A stretch of 64,000 bases of DNA from Rivibacter sp049446155 (GCF_049446155.1 NZ_JBMSEE010000002.1:558001-622000); one strand, 5' to 3'; positions 17,127 to 30,963 are shown, numbered from the stretch's first letter. A program made the numbers and translations. The notes: generated by a model from the letters alone, not told the origin.

Positions 17127-18257
17127 ATGGAATTGGCGCCCTACGCTTGCGACCCCGCCCGCAGCCGTGGCCGTCGCCATCCGGAGGCGCCGGCGCCGAC
17201 CCGCACCGAATACCAGCGTGACCGCGATCGCATCGTCCATTCGACGGCGTTTCGTCGCCTTGTCTACAAGACGCAGGTCTTCCTGAACCACGAGGGCGAC
17301 CTCTATCGGACGCGGTTGACGCATTCGCTCGAGGTGGCGCAGCTGGGCCGCTCGATCGCGCGCAGCCTGTCGCTCAATGAAGACCTGGTGGAAGCGATTG
17401 CGCTGGCTCACGACCTCGGTCACACGCCTTTCGGTCACGCCGGTCAGGACGCGCTTCACGATTGCATGCGCGAGTACGGCGGCTTCGAGCACAACCTGCA
17501 GTCGCTGCGCGTCGTCGACCGGCTCGAGGAGCGTTACGCCGCGTTCGACGGCCTGAACCTCAGTTTCGAAACGCGCGAGGGCATCCTCAAGCATTGCTCC
17601 AAGAAGCATGCGGCCGAGCTCGAAAGCATTGAGCCCAATGGCGTCGCGGCGCGCTTTCTGACCGGCGGCCAACCCAGCCTCGAGGCGCAGCTCGCCAACC
17701 TTGCCGACGAGATCGCCTACAACGCGCACGATGTCGACGATGGCGTGCGCTCGGGGCTTCTGCAGATGGAGCAGCTCGAATCGGTGCCGCTGTTCGTTGC
17801 CCACTTGCGCGATGCACTGAACGAACACCCCATGCTGCTGGGCCGGCGGCTGCTGTTCGAGACATTGCGGCGCATGCTCTCCGTCCAGGTCTACGACGTC
17901 ATCGATGCAACTCGTCGTGCGCTTGCGACGGCCGATGTGCGCAGCGTCGACGATGTCCGCGCCGCCGCGGTCCTGGTGCGTTTCTCTGATTCGATGCGCG
18001 ACGACAGCCGCCAGCTCAAGCGCTTTCTGTTCGCCAATCTCTATCGCCACCCCGAAGTCGTGACCACGACCTCGCGGGCCAAGGAGGTCGTGGCCGGTCT
18101 GTTCGGGGCGTACCTCGAGCTATGGCCGGATGTCGGCATCGCGGCCGCGCCGCAGACCTCAGCTCAGCGCACCATTGCCGACTACATCGCCGGCATGACG
18201 GACCGCTTCGCCACGCGCGAATTCGAACGGCTCACGGGCAAACCGGCCTTCGACTGA
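17127..18257 (+). CDS. dgt: dGTPase-like HD-domain triphosphohydrolase
   Basis: Cytoplasmic 376-aa HD hydrolase of the dGTP triphosphohydrolase-like family, expected to cleave dNTPs to nucleoside plus triphosphate. The N-terminal motif TRTEYQRDRDRIVHSTAFRRL is typical of the bacterial dGTPase-like group. Metal-binding residues are His66 (RLTHSLEVAQ), the His95-Asp96 pair in AHDLGHTPFGHAG and a later Asp in DEIAYNAHDVDDG. It corresponds to the shorter family members, not the roughly 500-aa E. coli Dgt. Genes of this type commonly follow aroB in Burkholderiales. True substrate range cannot be inferred from sequence. Confidence 0.92.
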   Translation: MELAPYACDPARSRGRRHPEAPAPTRTEYQRDRDRIVHSTAFRRLVYKTQVFLNHEGDLYRTRLTHSLEVAQLGRSIARSLSLNEDLVEAIALAHDLGHTPFGHAGQDALHDCMREYGGFEHNLQSLRVVDRLEERYAAFDGLNLSFETREGILKHCSKKHAAELESIEPNGVAARFLTGGQPSLEAQLANLADEIAYNAHDVDDGVRSGLLQMEQLESVPLFVAHLRDALNEHPMLLGRRLLFETLRRMLSVQVYDVIDATRRALATADVRSVDDVRAAAVLVRFSDSMRDDSRQLKRFLFANLYRHPEVVTTTSRAKEVVAGLFGAYLELWPDVGIAAAPQTSAQRTIADYIAGMTDRFATREFERLTGKPAFD

Positions 18258-18287
18258 CAAGGCGTGCGGACCGCGCACTTCTTGTCA
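18255..18287 (+). terminator. Hairpin starting at the dgt stop codon
   Basis: TGACAAG pairs with CTTGTCA (7 bp), enclosing a 2x2 internal loop and a second 5-bp stem GTGCG/CGCAC. The first arm begins with the dgt TGA stop itself. There is no clear U-run after it, so it may be a weak terminator or an mRNA 3'-end stabiliser. Confidence 0.45.
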
Positions 18288-18320
18288 CCAAATTGCAACA
18301 GCCGAGGCTTTCCCCCGGTA

Positions 18321-18347
18321 TTGACCCCACAAACCGGTCGATATAGT
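18321..18347 (+). promoter_or_regulatory. Probable sigma-70 promoter of the porin gene
   Basis: TTGACC at 18321-18326 and TATAGT at 18342-18347 each match five of six consensus bases. The spacer is 15 bp, shorter than ideal. It would give a leader of about 95 nt before the porin ATG, which is preceded by AGGAG. It lies just downstream of the dgt hairpin, consistent with the porin being its own transcription unit. Confidence 0.55.
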
Positions 18348-18448
18348 GCCCCGCAGCAGTAAGCGGTAGGGGCGTTCCTGTCGCGCTGTGAGGCAGTTCC
18401 TCCCCGGGCTGCAAGCACAACACATCCAGAACCCAGGAGATAAGTCCC

Positions 18449-19573
18449 ATGATGAAGAAGACCCTCGTCGCTCTTGCGGCGCTGTCGGCGATGGCCGGTG
18501 CGGCGCAGGCCCAGTCGAGCGTGACGCTGTATGGCATCGTCGATGCGGCGGTGCGCGTTTCTGACAACGAAGGCGTTGGCCACGACAGCAGGGTCCGCGT
18601 CATCGGCGGCGGCATGTCGCAAAGCCGCTGGGGCATTCGCGTCGATGAGGATCTGGGCGGCGGTCTGCGTACGCTGGCCAACCTGGAGAACCGCTTCACG
18701 ACCGACGACGGCACCCAGCAAAATGGCGTGCAGTTTTCGCAAGCTTGGGTCGGTATCCAGTCCTCCAGCTGGGGGCGCATCACGCTCGGTCGGCAGTACA
18801 ACGTGCTGTTCGACATGATGACCACCACGTATGCGCCGTACAAGTTCTCGCCGTACATCGAGGCCTTCAAGCCCGAGTTGACGGTCCAGGGCGCTGGCGG
18901 TGCCGCGGGCCTCGGGTCGCGGAACAACAACATGGTCAAGTACGCGCTGACGGTCGGCGGACTGACGGCCGAGGCCCAAGTGAGCGCCGGCGAGGGCGAT
19001 CCTGCGCTGTTGAAGTCCTACGGTGCGGCGGCCCGCTACGTGACCGGCGGCCTGGGCTTCGGCGGCGGCTACATCGAAAGCGAGACGGTGGGTGGTCTCA
19101 AGGCCAAGGTGTACCAGGTCGGTGTCGCCTACACCATGGGCCCGCTGTACGTGAACTACTCGTACGGCAAGAACGAGTTCGATGCGGGCATCGGCGCGGC
19201 GGCGATCTCGGCCGCCCTGTTCGGCACCGCGCTCACTGTTCCGGTCGCCACCAATTCGACAACCGTCGGTGAGCGCGAACTGCATACGGTCGGCATGACC
19301 TACAACTTCACGCCGGCCATGCTGGTGGGCTTCCAGTACTACTACGGCAAGCAGACGGCCGTGGACGGCTCGAGCAACGGCAAGGTTGACGCCTTCTCGG
19401 TGCTGTTCGACTATGCGTTCTCGAAGCGCACGGACGGCTACATCGGTGCCGACTACACCAAGCTGAAGGACGGCTTGGTCATCAACGGCACGTTTGCCTC
19501 CCCTGCGACTGCCGCCAGCACGGGCGCGACCGACCGCACTTCGGTCATGGTCGGCCTGCGTCACCGCTTCTGA
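18449..19573 (+). CDS. Gram-negative trimeric porin (Burkholderiales type)
   Basis: Outer-membrane general diffusion porin, 374 aa. The signal peptide MMKKTLVALAALSAMAGAAQA is followed directly by the mature start QSSVTLYGIVDAAV, the standard opening of Burkholderiales porins. Alternating amphipathic strands run to the terminal VGLRHRF; the C-terminal Phe is the BAM recognition signal. Characteristic blocks include SRWGIRVDEDLGGGLRTLANLENRF, FSQAWVGI and GRITLGRQYN with its PxxFS-like constriction-loop region. A strong AGGAG site, its own promoter and a perfect terminator indicate a highly expressed single-gene unit. Solute selectivity cannot be told from sequence. Confidence 0.94.
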   Translation: MMKKTLVALAALSAMAGAAQAQSSVTLYGIVDAAVRVSDNEGVGHDSRVRVIGGGMSQSRWGIRVDEDLGGGLRTLANLENRFTTDDGTQQNGVQFSQAWVGIQSSSWGRITLGRQYNVLFDMMTTTYAPYKFSPYIEAFKPELTVQGAGGAAGLGSRNNNMVKYALTVGGLTAEAQVSAGEGDPALLKSYGAAARYVTGGLGFGGGYIESETVGGLKAKVYQVGVAYTMGPLYVNYSYGKNEFDAGIGAAAISAALFGTALTVPVATNSTTVGERELHTVGMTYNFTPAMLVGFQYYYGKQTAVDGSSNGKVDAFSVLFDYAFSKRTDGYIGADYTKLKDGLVINGTFASPATAASTGATDRTSVMVGLRHRF

Positions 19574-19612
19574 CGGATCGCGCCACCTGCGCTGCAGGCA
19601 GGCGATCATCGA

Positions 19613-19635
19613 GGGCACCTTCGGGTGCCCTTTTT
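19613..19635 (+). terminator. Rho-independent terminator of the porin gene
   Basis: Perfect 7-bp stem GGGCACC/GGTGCCC closed by a TTCG tetraloop and followed at once by TTTTTC. It lies 40 bp after the porin stop. Confidence 0.9.
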
Positions 19636-19664
19636 CTTTGTATGCCCGCCCACCTGTCTACTTC

Positions 19665-20333
19665 ATGGCCCGTCTTCCTCGCGCTGCGTTTGCTGCGCTT
19701 CCACACATCGTCGTCCAGCAGGCCTTGCCGGGTGTATCGCTCGCCAGTGAGCCAGAAGACGCCAAGACGGCTCTCGAGTTGCTGCGCGAAGTCGCAGGGC
19801 ACCATGCGATCAGCGTGCATGCCTACGCGCTGCTGCCCGATCGCTGGTGCCTCGTCGCCACGCCGCCGACGGACACGGCCCTTGGCTCGATGATGCAAGC
19901 CTGGTCAAGACGCTTTGCGATGGCCTTGAACCGGCGCTTGGGTCGTCACGGCACATTGTGGAGCGGCCGCTACCGTGCAGCCGTACTCGATGCATCCGAT
20001 TGGATGCTCGACGCGATGCTCTACGTCGAACAAGCCGCGCTGACAGCCGAAGCCCCGTCGAGTACTGCCCACCACCTCGGGCAACGCATCGATCCGTTGG
20101 TCGCCGACCCGGCGAGCTTTTGGGCGCTGGGTAACACACCGTTCGAACGCGAGGCGCGTTACCGATCGCTGCTGGAGCAACCGCTGACTTTGCTGCGCAG
20201 GGGAGCGATCGACGCCGCGTTGCGAGGCGGTTGGGCCCTGGGCTCAGCCGCTTTTGTTGCCGCACTGAGCGAGAAAGCGGCCCGACCCCTGCGGCCGCGG
20301 CCGCGCGGCCGCCCCCCGAAGGGGCACAATTAA
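19665..20333 (+). CDS. RAYT/IS200-like transposase homologue with lost HUH motif (likely domesticated or inert)
   Basis: 222 aa. The overall layout is that of REP-associated tyrosine transposases: an N-terminal MARLPR...PHIVVQQA strand, HAYALLP, then RRFAMALNRRLGRHGTLWSGRYRAAVLD and YVEQAAL. In the family the block after LLP reads NHVHLL, supplying the two histidines of the HUH nuclease; here it is DRWCLV (residues 59-64), so both metal-binding histidines are missing. The candidate catalytic Tyr (Tyr120) remains. The frame is intact with no stops, so it looks selected rather than decaying. The C-terminus is basic (RPRPRGRPPKG), suggesting nucleic-acid binding. ATG 19665 was chosen because upstream sequence overlaps the porin and its terminator. 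The stop codon lies inside an AT-rich repeat preceding gltB. Confidence 0.72.
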   Translation: MARLPRAAFAALPHIVVQQALPGVSLASEPEDAKTALELLREVAGHHAISVHAYALLPDRWCLVATPPTDTALGSMMQAWSRRFAMALNRRLGRHGTLWSGRYRAAVLDASDWMLDAMLYVEQAALTAEAPSSTAHHLGQRIDPLVADPASFWALGNTPFEREARYRSLLEQPLTLLRRGAIDAALRGGWALGSAAFVAALSEKAARPLRPRPRGRPPKGHN

Positions 20334-20400
20334 TATGTCCCTATTTAAACATCAGCGCGCCGCCCGCTTCGCATAAATAGATACCGTCCCCAATTAAATT
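20328..20400. repeat. AT-rich REP-like element with CTATTTA/TAAATAG arms
   Basis: A sharply AT-rich island between the RAYT-like gene and gltB. Perfect inverted arms CTATTTA (20341-20347) and TAAATAG (20374-20380) flank a GC-rich loop. Outside them lie AATTAATATGTCCC on the left and ATACCGTCCCCAATTAAATT on the right, that is, related GTCCC-containing blocks next to AATTAA. Composition and position beside a RAYT-type gene fit a REP/BIME-like element. Only one copy is visible here, so repetitiveness is inferred. Confidence 0.6.
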
Positions 20401-20461
20401 GATTGCTTCCGATGTTGCGCCGCAGTAATCTCCGGCTCCCGATTCAATGCCGGAGAGCGCC

Positions 20462-25201
<4,740 letters not shown>

Positions 25202-25236
25202 CGCCGTCGACCCCGCAGAACAAGGACTGACACACC

Positions 25237-26703
<1,467 letters not shown>

Positions 26704-26781
26704 GCCCGGCTTCCCGGGCAAAGAACTGTTGCGCGGCGCGGGCCGCCGGCAGCGGTCGGTGTTATCCCCTATCATCCGGGC

Positions 26782-26810
26782 GCCGGTGTCTTCGGACACC
26801 GGCTTTCGTT
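26782..26810 (+). terminator. Strong hairpin/terminator between gltD and mlaF
   Basis: Perfect 9-bp stem GCCGGTGTC/GACACCGGC closed by TTCG and followed by TTTCGTTT. It lies 79 bp after the gltD stop and ends 12 bases before the mlaF ATG. Its last stem bases and U-tract are shared with a second hairpin (26801-26820). Confidence 0.8.
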
Positions 26811-26820
26811 TGCGAAAGCC
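26801..26820 (+). promoter_or_regulatory. Second hairpin overlapping the terminator and abutting the mlaF start
   Basis: GGCTTTCG pairs with CGAAAGCC around a TTTG loop (8-bp perfect stem). It begins inside the 3' arm of the upstream terminator stem and ends one base before the mlaF ATG, burying the only Shine-Dalgarno-like bases (GAAAG). The two stems cannot both be complete, an arrangement like an attenuator or a translation-repressing switch. No ligand or leader peptide is evident. Confidence 0.5.
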
Positions 26821-26821
26821 C

Positions 26822-27685
26822 ATGACCGATCCGTCCGCGCCGGCGCCTTCGGCCGAGCCTGCCGCCACTGCTTCCAAGCCCTTCGTCGAACTGCGCCGCG
26901 TCACCTGCGGCTACGGCGAACGCGTGATCCTGCGCGACATCGACATCGCGGTGCCCCGCGGCGCGGTGGTCGCGCTGATGGGCACTTCCGGCGGCGGCAA
27001 GACCACCGTGCTGCGCCTGATCGGCCGCCAGCTCGACCCGATGTCGGGCCAAGTGCTTCTCGACGGCACCGATCTCGCCACGCTCGACCGCGAACGCCTG
27101 TACGCCGCGCGTCGCCGCATGGGCATGCTGTTCCAGCACGGCGCGCTGTTCACCGACCTCAGCGTGTTCGACAACGTGGCCTTCCCGCTGCGCGAGCACA
27201 CCGACCTCGGCGAGGCCATGATCCGCGACCTCGTGCTGATGAAGCTCAATGCGGTCGGCCTGCGCGGCGCGCGCGACCTGATGCCCAGCCAGATCTCGGG
27301 CGGCATGAGCCGGCGCGTCGCGCTGGCGCGCGCGATCGCGCTCGACCCGGAGCTGATGCTCTACGACGAACCCTTCGCCGGCCTCGACCCGATCTCGATG
27401 GGTGTCGCCGCACGGCTGATCCGCGAGCTCAACGACGCGCTCGGCCTCACCAGCCTCGTCGTCTCGCACGACGTCGAGGAGACCTTCCTGATCGCCGACC
27501 ACGTGGTCTTCCTTGCCAACGGCGGCGTCGTCGCCCAGGGCACGCCGGCCGAGATGCGCGCGACCGATGACCCGCTGGTGCGCCAGTTCGTCGACGCGCA
27601 GCCCGATGGCCCGGTGCGCTTCCAGCATCCGGCCGCGGCGGTGGCGGACGATTTCCGCATCGACCAGCGCAGCGCAGCCGCCTGA
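26822..27685 (+). CDS. mlaF: Phospholipid ABC transporter ATP-binding protein MlaF
   Basis: Cytoplasmic ATPase (287 aa) of the MlaFEDB complex, which moves phospholipids between inner membrane and periplasmic carrier to keep the outer leaflet free of phospholipid. Walker A is MGTSGGGKTT, the Q-loop FQHGALFTDLSVFDNVAFPLRE is typical of MlaF, the signature is ISGGMSRR, Walker B LMLYDEPFAGLDP, with switch VVSHDVEET. A Pro/Ala-rich N-terminal tail precedes the domain. ATG 26822 was chosen because upstream in-frame sequence crosses the two hairpins and is not domain-like. The stop overlaps mlaE as TGATG. Confidence 0.95.
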   Translation: MTDPSAPAPSAEPAATASKPFVELRRVTCGYGERVILRDIDIAVPRGAVVALMGTSGGGKTTVLRLIGRQLDPMSGQVLLDGTDLATLDRERLYAARRRMGMLFQHGALFTDLSVFDNVAFPLREHTDLGEAMIRDLVLMKLNAVGLRGARDLMPSQISGGMSRRVALARAIALDPELMLYDEPFAGLDPISMGVAARLIRELNDALGLTSLVVSHDVEETFLIADHVVFLANGGVVAQGTPAEMRATDDPLVRQFVDAQPDGPVRFQHPAAAVADDFRIDQRSAAA

Positions 27686-28476
27686 TGAGCAATCCCTACG
27701 GCTTCGGACCCAGCGCGCTCGGCTACGCGGTGCGCGCCAAGCTCGCCGACTACGGCGTGTCCGCGCGCCTGCTCGGCCGCCTCGTGCTGCTGGGCGGCAC
27801 GGCGCTGCGGCGCGCGCGCCTGGTGGTCGACCAGGTGCATTTCCTCGGCAACCACTCGCTGGCGATCATCACGGTATCAGGCCTGTTCGTCGGCTTCGTG
27901 CTCGGCCTGCAGGGCTACTACACGCTGCAGCGCTACGGCTCGGCCGAGGCGCTGGGTCTGCTGGTCGCGCTGTCGCTGGTGCGCGAGCTGGGGCCGGTGG
28001 TCACCGCCTTGCTGTTCGCCGGGCGTGCCGGTACCTCGCTGACCGCCGAGATCGGCCTGATGAAGGCCGGCGAGCAGCTCGCGGCGATGGAGATGATGGC
28101 GGTCGATCCGGTCGCGCGCGTGCTGGCGCCGCGCTTCTGGGGTGGCGTGATTGCGATGCCCCTGCTGGCGGCGGTGTTCTCGGCGGTGGGCATCCTCGGC
28201 GGCTGGCTGGTCGGCGTGGTGCTGATCGGCGTGGACGCCGGCGCGTTCTGGTCGCAGATGCAAGCCGGCGTCGACGTGTTCAAGGACGTCGGCAACGGCA
28301 TTGTCAAGAGCATCGTGTTCGGCTTCACCGTGAGCTTCGTCGCGCTGCTGCAAGGCTATGCCTGCCAGCCCACGCCCGAAGGCGTGTCTCGTGCGACCAC
28401 GCGCACCGTCGTGATGGCGTCGCTGGCGGTGCTGGGTCTCGACTTCATCCTCACCGCGATGATGTTCTCCATCTGA
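27685..28476 (+). CDS. mlaE: Phospholipid ABC transporter permease MlaE
   Basis: Inner-membrane permease, 263 aa, with five to six hydrophobic segments. MlaE-family blocks include the long interfacial N-terminal region, LVRELGPVVTALLFAGRAGTSLTAEIGLMKAGEQLAAMEMM (the cytoplasmic coupling-helix region), and VSFVALLQGYACQPTPEGVSRATTRTVV. It forms a dimer under the MlaD hexamer and is driven by MlaF. It starts at the TGATG junction with mlaF and is followed by mlaD after 35 bp. Confidence 0.95.
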   Translation: MSNPYGFGPSALGYAVRAKLADYGVSARLLGRLVLLGGTALRRARLVVDQVHFLGNHSLAIITVSGLFVGFVLGLQGYYTLQRYGSAEALGLLVALSLVRELGPVVTALLFAGRAGTSLTAEIGLMKAGEQLAAMEMMAVDPVARVLAPRFWGGVIAMPLLAAVFSAVGILGGWLVGVVLIGVDAGAFWSQMQAGVDVFKDVGNGIVKSIVFGFTVSFVALLQGYACQPTPEGVSRATTRTVVMASLAVLGLDFILTAMMFSI

Positions 28477-28511
28477 AGCTCAGGCGCGGCGTAGCGGAGG
28501 AAAACCAAACC

Positions 28512-28991
28512 ATGCAGAAATCAAAGCACGATCTCTGGGTCGGCCTGTTCGTCGTCATCGGCGGCCTCGCCATCCTCTTCCTCGCGCTCAAGGCAGGCAA
28601 CCTGCTGTCGCTGAGCTTTGCCGAGACGTACAACGTCAGCGCACGCTTCGACAACATCGGCGGCCTCAAGGTGCGCGCGCCCGTCAAGAGCGCCGGCGTC
28701 GTGGTCGGCCGCGTGGCAGCCATCTCGTTCGACGACAAGACCTACCAGGCACGCGTCGACCTGCAACTGGAAAAGCGCTTCACCTTCCCGAAGGACAGCT
28801 CGGCCAAGATCCTCACGGCCGGCCTGCTCGGCGAGCAGTACATCGGCATCGAGCCCGGCGCCGAGGAAAAGCTGCTGGCGTCGGGCGACACGGTGCGCAT
28901 GACGCAGTCGGCCGTGGTGCTCGAGAACCTGATCAGCCAGTTCCTCTACAACAAGGCCGCCGACGCCGGCAGCGAAGGCGCCAAGAAGTGA
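28512..28991 (+). CDS. mlaD: MCE-domain phospholipid-binding protein MlaD
   Basis: Bitopic inner-membrane protein of 159 aa. A single N-terminal helix (LWVGLFVVIGGLAILFLALK, residues 8-27) precedes one MCE domain (about 40-118) with GLKVRAPVKSAGVVVGRV and AGLLGEQYIGIEPG. A hydrophobic C-terminal helix (VVLENLISQFLYNKAA) would form the central lipid tunnel of the hexamer. The start ATG has GGAGGAAAACC upstream. It overlaps mlaA by the TGATG/GTGATG junction. Confidence 0.95.
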   Translation: MQKSKHDLWVGLFVVIGGLAILFLALKAGNLLSLSFAETYNVSARFDNIGGLKVRAPVKSAGVVVGRVAAISFDDKTYQARVDLQLEKRFTFPKDSSAKILTAGLLGEQYIGIEPGAEEKLLASGDTVRMTQSAVVLENLISQFLYNKAADAGSEGAKK

Positions 28992-29806
28992 TGAAGGCCC
29001 TCATGTGCGCGGCCGCGCTCGGCGCGGCGACGTTGGCCCTGAGCGGTTGCGCGGCTGTGACGCCGCGCTTGTCGGGCGATCCGCTCGAGCCGGTGAACCG
29101 CGCGGTCTTCAAGTTCAACGAGTCCGTCGACCAGCACGTGCTGGTGCCGGTCGCAACGGCCTACCGCGACATCACGCCCAGCCCGGTGCGCACCGGCATT
29201 GACAACTTCTTCCACAATTTCAAGGATGCCTGGTCGGCCGTCAACCTGCTGCTGCAGGGCCGCCCGGCCGACGCCGGCAGCGACCTGATGCGCTTCGGCA
29301 TCAACACCGTGTTCGGCTTGGCCGGCTTCATCGATTGGGCCGAGCCGCTGGGCCTCGAGCGCCACGACGAGGACCTGGGCCAGACACTGGGCAAGTGGGG
29401 CGTCGGCGCAGGGCCTTATCTCGTGCTGCCCTTGCTGGGGCCGTCGACCTTCCGCGATGTGACCGACGTCCCGTTCGCGATTCAGCTTTCGCCCGACCAG
29501 TACTCGAGCGATGGCATCACGATCGGCACGCTGTCCGTCGTGCGCGTCGTCAATGCGCGCGCCAATCTGCTCGGGGCCACGCAGGTGATCGACGAGATCG
29601 CGCTCGACAAGTACCAGTTCATCCGCGACGCTTACCTGCAGCGCCGTCGCAGCCTGATCTACGACGGCAACCCGCCCGACGAAGAAGACCCCTACGAGCC
29701 GCCACCGTCGCTGCGCTCGCACGAGCGCGCCGCCGAGGAAGCGGCCGCGGCGGCGGGCGCCGCGGCCAGTGCGCCTGGTGCACCAGCCTCGGGCCCGGCG
29801 CGTTGA
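28991..29806 (+). CDS. mlaA: Outer-membrane phospholipid-removing lipoprotein MlaA (VacJ)
   Basis: 271-aa lipoprotein: signal peptide with lipobox LSGC (Cys20), then the MlaA fold with DPLEPVNRAVFKFNESVDQHVL, FFHNFKDAWSAVNLLLQG and GLAGFIDWAEPLGL. It forms a doughnut in the outer membrane that extracts mislocalised phospholipids and hands them to MlaC. The C-terminus is an Ala/Pro-rich low-complexity tail. Start is ATG 28991 (TGATG with mlaD); GTG 28988 one codon earlier is equally possible. In E. coli mlaA is unlinked; here it sits inside the mla operon. Confidence 0.94.
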   Translation: MKALMCAAALGAATLALSGCAAVTPRLSGDPLEPVNRAVFKFNESVDQHVLVPVATAYRDITPSPVRTGIDNFFHNFKDAWSAVNLLLQGRPADAGSDLMRFGINTVFGLAGFIDWAEPLGLERHDEDLGQTLGKWGVGAGPYLVLPLLGPSTFRDVTDVPFAIQLSPDQYSSDGITIGTLSVVRVVNARANLLGATQVIDEIALDKYQFIRDAYLQRRRSLIYDGNPPDEEDPYEPPPSLRSHERAAEEAAAAAGAAASAPGAPASGPAR

Positions 29807-29846
29807 GGCAAGGCGATACGTAACGCCCGGCAACCAGGGCGAAACC

Positions 29847-29892
29847 CCGGGTCCGCACCCGGCTCGAAACGATGGGGCGCTCACACCCCATC
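29847..29892 (+). other. Two stem-loops in the mlaA-mlaC gap
   Basis: The 108-bp gap, the longest inside the mla operon, holds stem CCGGGT/ACCCGG (29847-29862, loop CCGC) and stem GATGGGG/CCCCATC (29871-29892, 8-nt loop). Neither has a U-run. They could protect or partition the transcript between membrane-complex genes and the periplasmic carrier gene. A GAAAGGAAA ribosome site follows before mlaC. Confidence 0.5.
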
Positions 29893-29914
29893 GCTGGAAC
29901 GAAAGGAAACACTC

Positions 29915-30556
29915 ATGCTGCAAACGACCCGACGCCTGATGCTGCGCCTGAGCTTCGGCGCCTGCGCCGTGCTGGCCGTGCCGCTGGCCGCGCATGCCCA
30001 GGCCCAGGCAAACGGACCGGATGCACTGGTCCTGCGCGTCTCCACTGAGGTGATCGACACGATCAAGGCGGATCCGTCCATCCAGGGCGGCGACGTCAAG
30101 AAGATCATGGCGCTCGTCGACGCGAAGATCCTGCCGCACGTGAACTTCGGTCGCATGACCGCGTCGGCGGTCGGCCGCTACTGGCGCCAGGCCACGCCCG
30201 AGCAGCAGAAGCGCCTGCAAGAAGAGTTCAAGACCCTGCTGGTGCGCACCTACTCCGGCGCGCTCGCCCAGGTGCGCGACCAGAGCGTCCAGCTCAAGCC
30301 CATGCGCGGCAAGGCCGACGACAGCGAGGTCGTCGTGCGCACCGAGGTGCGCGGCAGGGGCGACCCGATCCAGCTCGACTACCGTCTGGAAAAGACGCCC
30401 GACAGCTGGAAGATCTATGACGTCAACGTGCTCGGGGTGTGGCTGGTCGAGAACTACCGCAACAGCTTCGCGCAGGAGATCAGTGCCGGCGGCATCGACG
30501 GCCTGATCGCCAAGCTGGCCGAGCGCAACAAGTCGGCCGGCGCCGCCAAGAGCTGA
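29915..30556 (+). CDS. mlaC: Periplasmic phospholipid carrier MlaC
   Basis: 213-aa soluble periplasmic protein with a cleavable signal ending AAHAQA. The MlaC (Tol_Tol_Ttg2) domain is recognisable by KIMALVDAKILPHVNFGRMTASAVGRYWRQATPEQQKRL, FKTLLVRTYSGAL and WKIYDVNVLGVWLVENYRNSF. It shuttles phospholipids between MlaA and MlaFEDB. It has a clear AAAGGAAA ribosome site and lies 16 bp before mlaB. Confidence 0.95.
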   Translation: MLQTTRRLMLRLSFGACAVLAVPLAAHAQAQANGPDALVLRVSTEVIDTIKADPSIQGGDVKKIMALVDAKILPHVNFGRMTASAVGRYWRQATPEQQKRLQEEFKTLLVRTYSGALAQVRDQSVQLKPMRGKADDSEVVVRTEVRGRGDPIQLDYRLEKTPDSWKIYDVNVLGVWLVENYRNSFAQEISAGGIDGLIAKLAERNKSAGAAKS

Positions 30557-30572
30557 CACGACGAGGCGCGCG

Positions 30573-30857
30573 ATGCTCCTGTTGCCCGAGACGCTCACGC
30601 TGCGCGAGGCGCGCGACACGCTGCGCTTGCTCAAGGTTGCCCTCGAGCAGGAAGGTGACACGGACGTGATCGTCGACGCCAGTGCGCTCGAGCGCTTCGA
30701 CTCCAGCGCGCTTGCGGTACTGCTCGAATGCCGCCGCCTGGCGCAGGCCTGGGGCAAGCGCTTCGCGATGCGCTCGCTGCCGCACCAGCTCGCCGAGCTG
30801 GCGCGGGTCTACGGCATCACCGAGCTGCTGCCCGCGGCCGAAACGCCGGCCGCGTGA
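30573..30857 (+). CDS. mlaB: STAS-domain protein MlaB
   Basis: 94-aa cytoplasmic STAS-domain protein that binds MlaF and stabilises the ATPase in characterised complexes. The diagnostic segment is VDASALERFDSSALAVLLECRR, with the Asp-Ser-Ser turn where anti-sigma-antagonist proteins are phosphorylated. It is the last gene of mlaFEDACB, and a large stem-loop begins at its stop codon. Confidence 0.92.
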   Translation: MLLLPETLTLREARDTLRLLKVALEQEGDTDVIVDASALERFDSSALAVLLECRRLAQAWGKRFAMRSLPHQLAELARVYGITELLPAAETPAA

Positions 30858-30907
30858 ACGCTGTCTCTCGCGGGCGGGCCGCGGCGGCCCTCGCGCGGGA
30901 GCGTTTG
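30857..30907 (+). terminator. Large stem-loop after mlaB
   Basis: AACGCT (30857-30862) pairs with AGCGTT (30900-30905). Inside it CTCTCGCG pairs with CGCGGGAG (one G-U) and the core is GGGCCG/CGGCCC. It overlaps the mlaB stop and is followed by a short TGT rather than a long U-run, so it is a probable but imperfect terminator of the mla operon. Confidence 0.55.
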
Positions 30908-30963
30908 TCACCGAGAGGGGGGTACCATTCGGGCGACGTTCCGTCACGGCACGGTCGCACCCG

